Source of the DNA: Poteriospumella lacustris
Taxonomy: Eukaryota; Sar; Chrysophyceae; Chromulinales; Dinobryaceae
Direction of reading: 5' to 3'
Assembly: GCA_008000375.1 (NCBI GenBank)
Contig: SMOI01000024.1
Location: forward strand, 62,001-126,000
DNA length: 64,000 nt
In this document: positions 60,051 to 64,000 of the stretch, piece by piece
How positions within the stretch are numbered: the first letter of the stretch is position 1
Layout: the number at the start of each line of letters is the position of its first letter
Position numbers and translations under genes: made by a program
Notes under the pieces: model-generated
What the model saw: only the letters and a program-made list of their open reading frames with translations
What the model was told of the DNA's origin: nothing
Databases searched by the model: none

Positions 60051-61085
60051 TGCGCATCGCCCCGCAAAACAAAGTGACAGGGCGACTGGCGACGTCTGCA
60101 ACAAACAACGAGCGCGGAATAAAAGAAAATTGCTTTTGCTGCGCGAAGGACGCGAGGGCGAAGGAATCAAGTAACGTAAGCAATGGGGCAGGCAGAAATC
60201 AATGGCGACAGGGCGGAGGCAGGGCAGAGGGTAATTTGATAAAGTGATAAGTGAGGCAATCGCAATGTAAGCCAATCGGGGAGGAGAGAAAGTGACATCA
60301 ACAAATCAACGAGGGAGGCCGCCGCGCGACACGGCCTCGCTAAACCCCTCAACGCAACTGCAACCAGTTTACTTCCCGTGGCAACGCAGGAGCGGAACAA
60401 CCGAAGCGCGTCAGCGGCGGTCGACTCTTTCAAGCAAATATCGACGCCGCTGCGGAGAGGGTAGACAGAAGGAAACAACCAACGAGTCAGCTGAAACAGC
60501 TGGGGCGACCGGTCGGAGCCAGCCGCCAGGGGGGGGGACAAATCAATGGAGACAGCACTGCGAACGTACCGTTACTGGAAAACAACTAGCGACACAACCG
60601 GCCGAACACAAGCCACATACACCGTACAGCGGAGCCGCGCAGCCACTCGCTGGACCGCTGCTTGTCTCTGGGGCCACAACAACGGGCCCACGAGACAGGT
60701 CGCAGCGGAGTGACGCGCGGCGTCCGCGACGACAAACGAAAGAGAAGCAGCCGACAGGACCTCGGCGAGAAAGGGATTGTAGACAGACAGACAGGAGGCG
60801 AGGGAGACAGGAGACAGAGGAGCCACACAGAGAGACACAGACACATGGGGGGGGGGCACACAGAGGACAACCACAAAGAGGAGAAAATGACTCTTGTTTG
60901 CGCAACGCGCGGAGAGAACGACAGTGGAGGGTGCGGGCAGACGAAGAAAGTGATGGAATCAGCGATGGACACCGCGCCGACCGCGCTGACCGCGGTGGAT
61001 CGACAGAGGCAACGAAAAACGGTTTCACAAATGGGTGAGAGGTGATCAGCGATCGACGCCGCGCAGACGGGGACCGCGCATTGCA

Positions 61086-63998
61086 TTACGAGGAGAGGCG
61101 CGTGCCGCGCTCCGCACTGCCGGTACTGTGGCGAACGAGCTTCTTGGCAGTCACGCCCTGCAGCTCCTCGTATGGCGGCGGCGGGGAGGCGTATTCCGGC
61201 GGGTAGTGATACGTCTGCGCCTCCATCGGGCTGAGCGCCGGATACGTCGGAGGCAGCGGCGAGGTGTGCGTGCTGCTGGCGCCCCGGCCGTGGGCGTCCT
61301 TGTTGGTGAAGGACTGGATGCGGATCATGGGCTTGGGGCCCGTCGACTTCGTGCTGCCGACCACGACGCTGTCGTAGTTCGGCGGCGGCGACGTGACCTG
61401 CGTCGCAGAGGCCGTCGAGGCCGTCGACGTCACCGCAGGGCCCGCAGCGGCCGGAGGATGATGCAGCTCAACGTGGCCGTGGAAGCTGCTGTGGTTGCTG
61501 CCGGTCTGGCTGGTGAGTCCGCTGTGCGGCTGCGAGGAGGACGGTCCAAGGCTCGGCGATGGCTGTCGCGACGGATGCTGATGCGCACGCTCCTGCAGAA
61601 TCTCCTCGCGCGTCCGTCGCTGGAAGCTGATCACTCGCTCGCGGCTTGGCGCGCGATGGCCGTGCGCCTCGTAGGGCGACGTTGTGGCGCTGGACGCGCT
61701 GGAGGTGTATGACGACATGTTGTGCGCACTGCCGTTGTGGCTGCTGTTGTGGCTGCTCGCGTGGCTGTGCGTGTGGCTGTGCGTGTGGCCGTGCGGCAGC
61801 GGCGGCAGGTCGTCGGAGAAGTGCCGCCCGACTGCCGGCGACGGTTGGCGCGACGGCTGGCGAGAGGCCTGACGAGAGGCCTGGCGAGAGGCCTGGCGCG
61901 ACAGCAGCGTCTGCTGCTGCTCACGGATCGACGGCGACACGGAGCCGCACAGGCTGAACTCGTACGCCTGCTGCAGCGCGTATTCGTCCTCGTGATGCTG
62001 CTCCTCCAGCGACATCATCAGCGCGAGCTGCAGCGCCGCATCGTCCGCGTCTTCCATCTGCCGTTGCTGTCCGTTGGACGGCGACATCGCGCGACTGGGC
62101 ACCGTCGATGAGGCGGCCGCCCCGCGCGGCTGCGACGACGACCGCGACACGACCGGCACGGCGGGAGCCACCGACGACATCGTCGACACCGACGAGGTCG
62201 ACGACAGCGTAGCGCCAGATGATGCGCGGCGCGCCTGTGGCCGCACGACGTCCTGCAGCGACTGCTCGATGGCCATGCGCAGCTGCATGTCGTTCTCGCG
62301 CTCCACCTGTCGCTGGCGGCTCAACAGCTGCTCCTCGAGACTCACCGTGGCGGGTGGCACTACGGCGGCCGCTGGGGCCGCGGGTAACGCGGTGGCGATG
62401 AGGCCGCTGGAGCTGGCGAGGCTGTTGGGCGCAAGCGTCGTCGGGGCGACGACGGCGGGCGAAGCGGCGATCAGCGCCAACGAGGCGGCGATGGCGGCCA
62501 ACGAGTTGGTCAGCGAGTTCATCGCGATGGCGTTGTTCTGCATCACGGCGACGATCGGCTGCTGGTAGATCATGCCGTTGGCGGCGACCATCGGCACGGT
62601 CGTCATGCCCATCGCCGCCATCAGCTGCAGCTGCTGCTGTTGCTGCTGCAGCTGTTGCAGTTGTTGCTGCTGCAGCTGCTGCATCTGCTGCTGCTGCAGG
62701 ATCGCCTGCTGCAGCGCCAAGTTGTTCGCCTGCTGCGTCATCAACATCGAGCCGTTGCCCGGGAGCATCAACGAGCCATACATCGACTGGGAGTTCGCCG
62801 CGAGGTTGCCGGTGGAGACGGACGGCAGGTTCATGTTGAGCTGGCTCTGGCCGAGGCTCTGCGTCGAGTTCGACTGCGACGACAGACGCTGCAGCCCGGG
62901 CGACATCGAGCGACGGCGCGCGGCGTCGATGTCGTGTTCGTCCTGACCGCGGCGTGTGGGCTGCACGAGCACGACACCGGGGCCAATCAGCTCGGCGGAT
63001 GAGGTGGCCAACGGGCGTCGACTGGACCGCTGCCGCGTCAGTTGGTCAGCGCTGTTGACCGAGGCGTTGGACGAGACGTTGTTCGTCAAGTTCGTGCGGA
63101 TGTTGCCCGCCGAGGACGAGCCCAAGTGCGTCGGAGCGTTTTGCACCTGCACCCGGCGCGACGGCAGACGCTGCGGGCTCGGATTGCGCACCTGCGACGC
63201 AGGCGGCGTCAGCACCGCCGCCTGTGGCCGCGTCGCAGTCGAGTCATTGGTGTCCTGCGGTGACACCTCCGGCGGGAAGAAGTAGCCACCGTCGGTGGGG
63301 GCTGGAGAGGGTGGCACGTCGCCTTCGAACGGCACCGTTTGGCGGATGTTCGCGTGCAGCAGCGGCGTCGTGTTCAGCTGCTCCGCCGTGTTGCCCGAGT
63401 CCGTCGAGACGGGACGTTGATTCTGAGGCGACGCAATGCGTCGAGTGGCACTGCGCTGGTTGGCTGCGTCGGGGGACGTAGTGCTGTGACTCCCACCGGA
63501 GACGCGAAGGTCCAGCGACGAAGGGCGGGCCGCTTCGTAAGCGGCGGGCACCTGCCGCGAGTTCTGTCGAGACTCGAACAGGCGCTGGGGGTGCATCTGG
63601 TTGTCCATCTCGCTCTCCTTGTCCGAAGAAATGGCAAAGATCGCAGCGGGTTCAGTTCCTTCGCGCACTTGCACCGCTCGGGCGGGCGCCTGGTCGTGCG
63701 AGGCGGTGGACATCCCAAGCAGCGCGTCAATGGCGTGCTGCGAGATGTTGTGGCTGGACTTGCGCGCCGGAGAGTTGTTCGCTTTGTTCAGCTGCTGGCC
63801 ACTCTGGCTGCGCTGTTGATGATAACCAGTGTCCGCGCCGCCCTTCAAGGTGGCGGCGGCGTGGTCGTCCTCGTCGCTTGAGTCTTCGTCGTCCACGTCG
63901 ACGTACTGAATGCCCAACGAGTTGCTGCGATTGCTGGGGCCTAGGCGCAAGGGATCGGGCTTCTCTTGCGACGGAGGAGACTGCGCTTGCTGACCAGG
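61086..63998 (-). CDS. Gln-rich protein with three ubiquitin-interacting motifs, 5' end outside window
   Basis: The frame is open to the window edge (…QEKPDPLRLGPS) and stops at TAA 61086-61088, giving about 970 visible residues. The N-terminal visible part is acidic (DVDDEDSSDEDD), then Ser/Pro/Thr-rich. A poly-Gln block (~62635-62710, with LQQAILQQQQ) and an Ala-rich hydrophobic stretch follow. Then come three helices fitting the UIM consensus with conserved Ala and Ser: ENDMQLRMAIEQSLQD, DDAALQLALMMSLEEQ and DEYALQQAYEFSLC. UIMs bind ubiquitin, as in epsins and Hrs/Vps27. Further on are SRQASRQASRQPSRQ and HTHSHTHSHASSH internal repeats and PPxY-like stretches near the end (TYPALSP, YASPPPPYEEL). 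PPPPYEE could bind WW-domain ubiquitin ligases. An endocytic or proteasomal adaptor is plausible; the missing N-terminus would decide. Confidence 0.75.
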   Translation of the reverse strand, partial: PGQQAQSPPSQEKPDPLRLGPSNRSNSLGIQYVDVDDEDSSDEDDHAAATLKGGADTGYHQQRSQSGQQLNKANNSPARKSSHNISQHAIDALLGMSTASHDQAPARAVQVREGTEPAAIFAISSDKESEMDNQMHPQRLFESRQNSRQVPAAYEAARPSSLDLRVSGGSHSTTSPDAANQRSATRRIASPQNQRPVSTDSGNTAEQLNTTPLLHANIRQTVPFEGDVPPSPAPTDGGYFFPPEVSPQDTNDSTATRPQAAVLTPPASQVRNPSPQRLPSRRVQVQNAPTHLGSSSAGNIRTNLTNNVSSNASVNSADQLTRQRSSRRPLATSSAELIGPGVVLVQPTRRGQDEHDIDAARRRSMSPGLQRLSSQSNSTQSLGQSQLNMNLPSVSTGNLAANSQSMYGSLMLPGNGSMLMTQQANNLALQQAILQQQQMQQLQQQQLQQLQQQQQQLQLMAAMGMTTVPMVAANGMIYQQPIVAVMQNNAIAMNSLTNSLAAIAASLALIAASPAVVAPTTLAPNSLASSSGLIATALPAAPAAAVVPPATVSLEEQLLSRQRQVERENDMQLRMAIEQSLQDVVRPQARRASSGATLSSTSSVSTMSSVAPAVPVVSRSSSQPRGAAASSTVPSRAMSPSNGQQRQMEDADDAALQLALMMSLEEQHHEDEYALQQAYEFSLCGSVSPSIREQQQTLLSRQASRQASRQASRQPSRQPSPAVGRHFSDDLPPLPHGHTHSHTHSHASSHNSSHNGSAHNMSSYTSSASSATTSPYEAHGHRAPSRERVISFQRRTREEILQERAHQHPSRQPSPSLGPSSSQPHSGLTSQTGSNHSSFHGHVELHHPPAAAGPAVTSTASTASATQVTSPPPNYDSVVVGSTKSTGPKPMIRIQSFTNKDAHGRGASSTHTSPLPPTYPALSPMEAQTYHYPPEYASPPPPYEELQGVTAKKLVRHSTGSAERGTRLSS
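62635..62710 (-). repeat. CAG-rich tract encoding poly-Gln
   Basis: CAG/CAA with interspersed CTG codons in sense, within the UIM gene. Confidence 0.85.
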
Positions 63999-64000
63999 GT

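Larger units (their letters stand above)
59371..61085. other. Intergenic region upstream of the cyclin gene and downstream of the UIM gene
   Basis: From 59380 to 59640 it is AT-richer and includes a CCTCAAT heptamer tandem array (~59595-59635). It probably holds the cyclin promoter. From ~59960 to 61080 the plus strand is T-poor (sense A-poor flank of the UIM gene), with a (GAC)n tract at 60020-60050, ACAGACAG units (~60780) and G runs (~60530, ~60846). No gene supported. Confidence 0.55.

Overview
This is a nuclear genome window from a compact, GC-rich microbial eukaryote. Seven genes show short spliceosomal introns (60 to 79 nt, GT...AG, with CTAAC/CTGAC-like branch sites in several). Others include a U2AF65-like RRM protein, an RBM22/SLT11 splicing factor, a cyclin, a VPS9 Rab GEF and a lipase maturation factor. 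Gene style (few short introns, long Ala/Gly/Gln low-complexity tails, a cytochrome b5-fused desaturase, an APC permease, a DinB-type protein) suggests a stramenopile such as an oomycete or hyphochytrid relative. That placement is inference with moderate confidence. UAG is used as a normal stop in several genes.

Layout. 1-8.8 kb: 3' end of a SABRE/BLTP2-type bridge-like lipid transfer protein (+), a VPS9-domain Rab5-type GEF (-), a large unknown protein (+) and a membrane-anchored protein with a basic tail (-). 9.8-14.6 kb: FMN-dependent NADH-azoreductase (-), small membrane protein (+), DinB-family protein (+), RBM22/SLT11 (-). 15.4-19 kb: a lower-GC coiled-coil gene flanked by diverged direct repeats, a PC-esterase/TBL-like secreted protein (-) and tRNA-Glu(CUC) (-). 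19.3-27.6 kb: a giant CBM48/LRR/C2H2 protein (-) and a three-exon 3-hydroxyisobutyrate dehydrogenase/glyoxylate reductase (-). 29-34.5 kb: APC-type amino acid permease (-) divergent from a protein with a C-terminal Cys/His cluster (+). 37.5-43 kb: RRM plus degenerate ureohydrolase fusion (-) divergent from a multi-spanning J-domain protein (+). 43.4-53.3 kb: cyt b5 desaturase (-), MFS transporter (-), lipase maturation factor (+, interrupted by one UAG), small secreted Cys protein (-), unknown two-exon protein (+). 57.8-64 kb: three-exon cyclin Y/PHO80-like protein (-) and the 3' part of a triple-UIM, Gln-rich protein (-) running off the window.

Themes. Membrane traffic and ER biology recur: BLTP2, VPS9, ER J-protein, lipase maturation factor, desaturase, UIM adaptor. 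There is no evident operon-like pathway, and most neighbours are independent genes.

Three very GC-rich genes can only be read through with one-base frame changes, nearly all in GGC/GCG repeats. These are most simply indel errors in the assembly. The lipase maturation factor instead has a clean Tyr-to-UAG change, with family homology continuing in frame.

The most unusual signals outside genes are long, strand-asymmetric 3' flanks, A-depleted on the sense strand. One is over 4 kb long, downstream of the cyclin gene, and it carries about ten copies of an ATCANTA heptamer. I found no CRISPR array, no virus and no convincing transposon.
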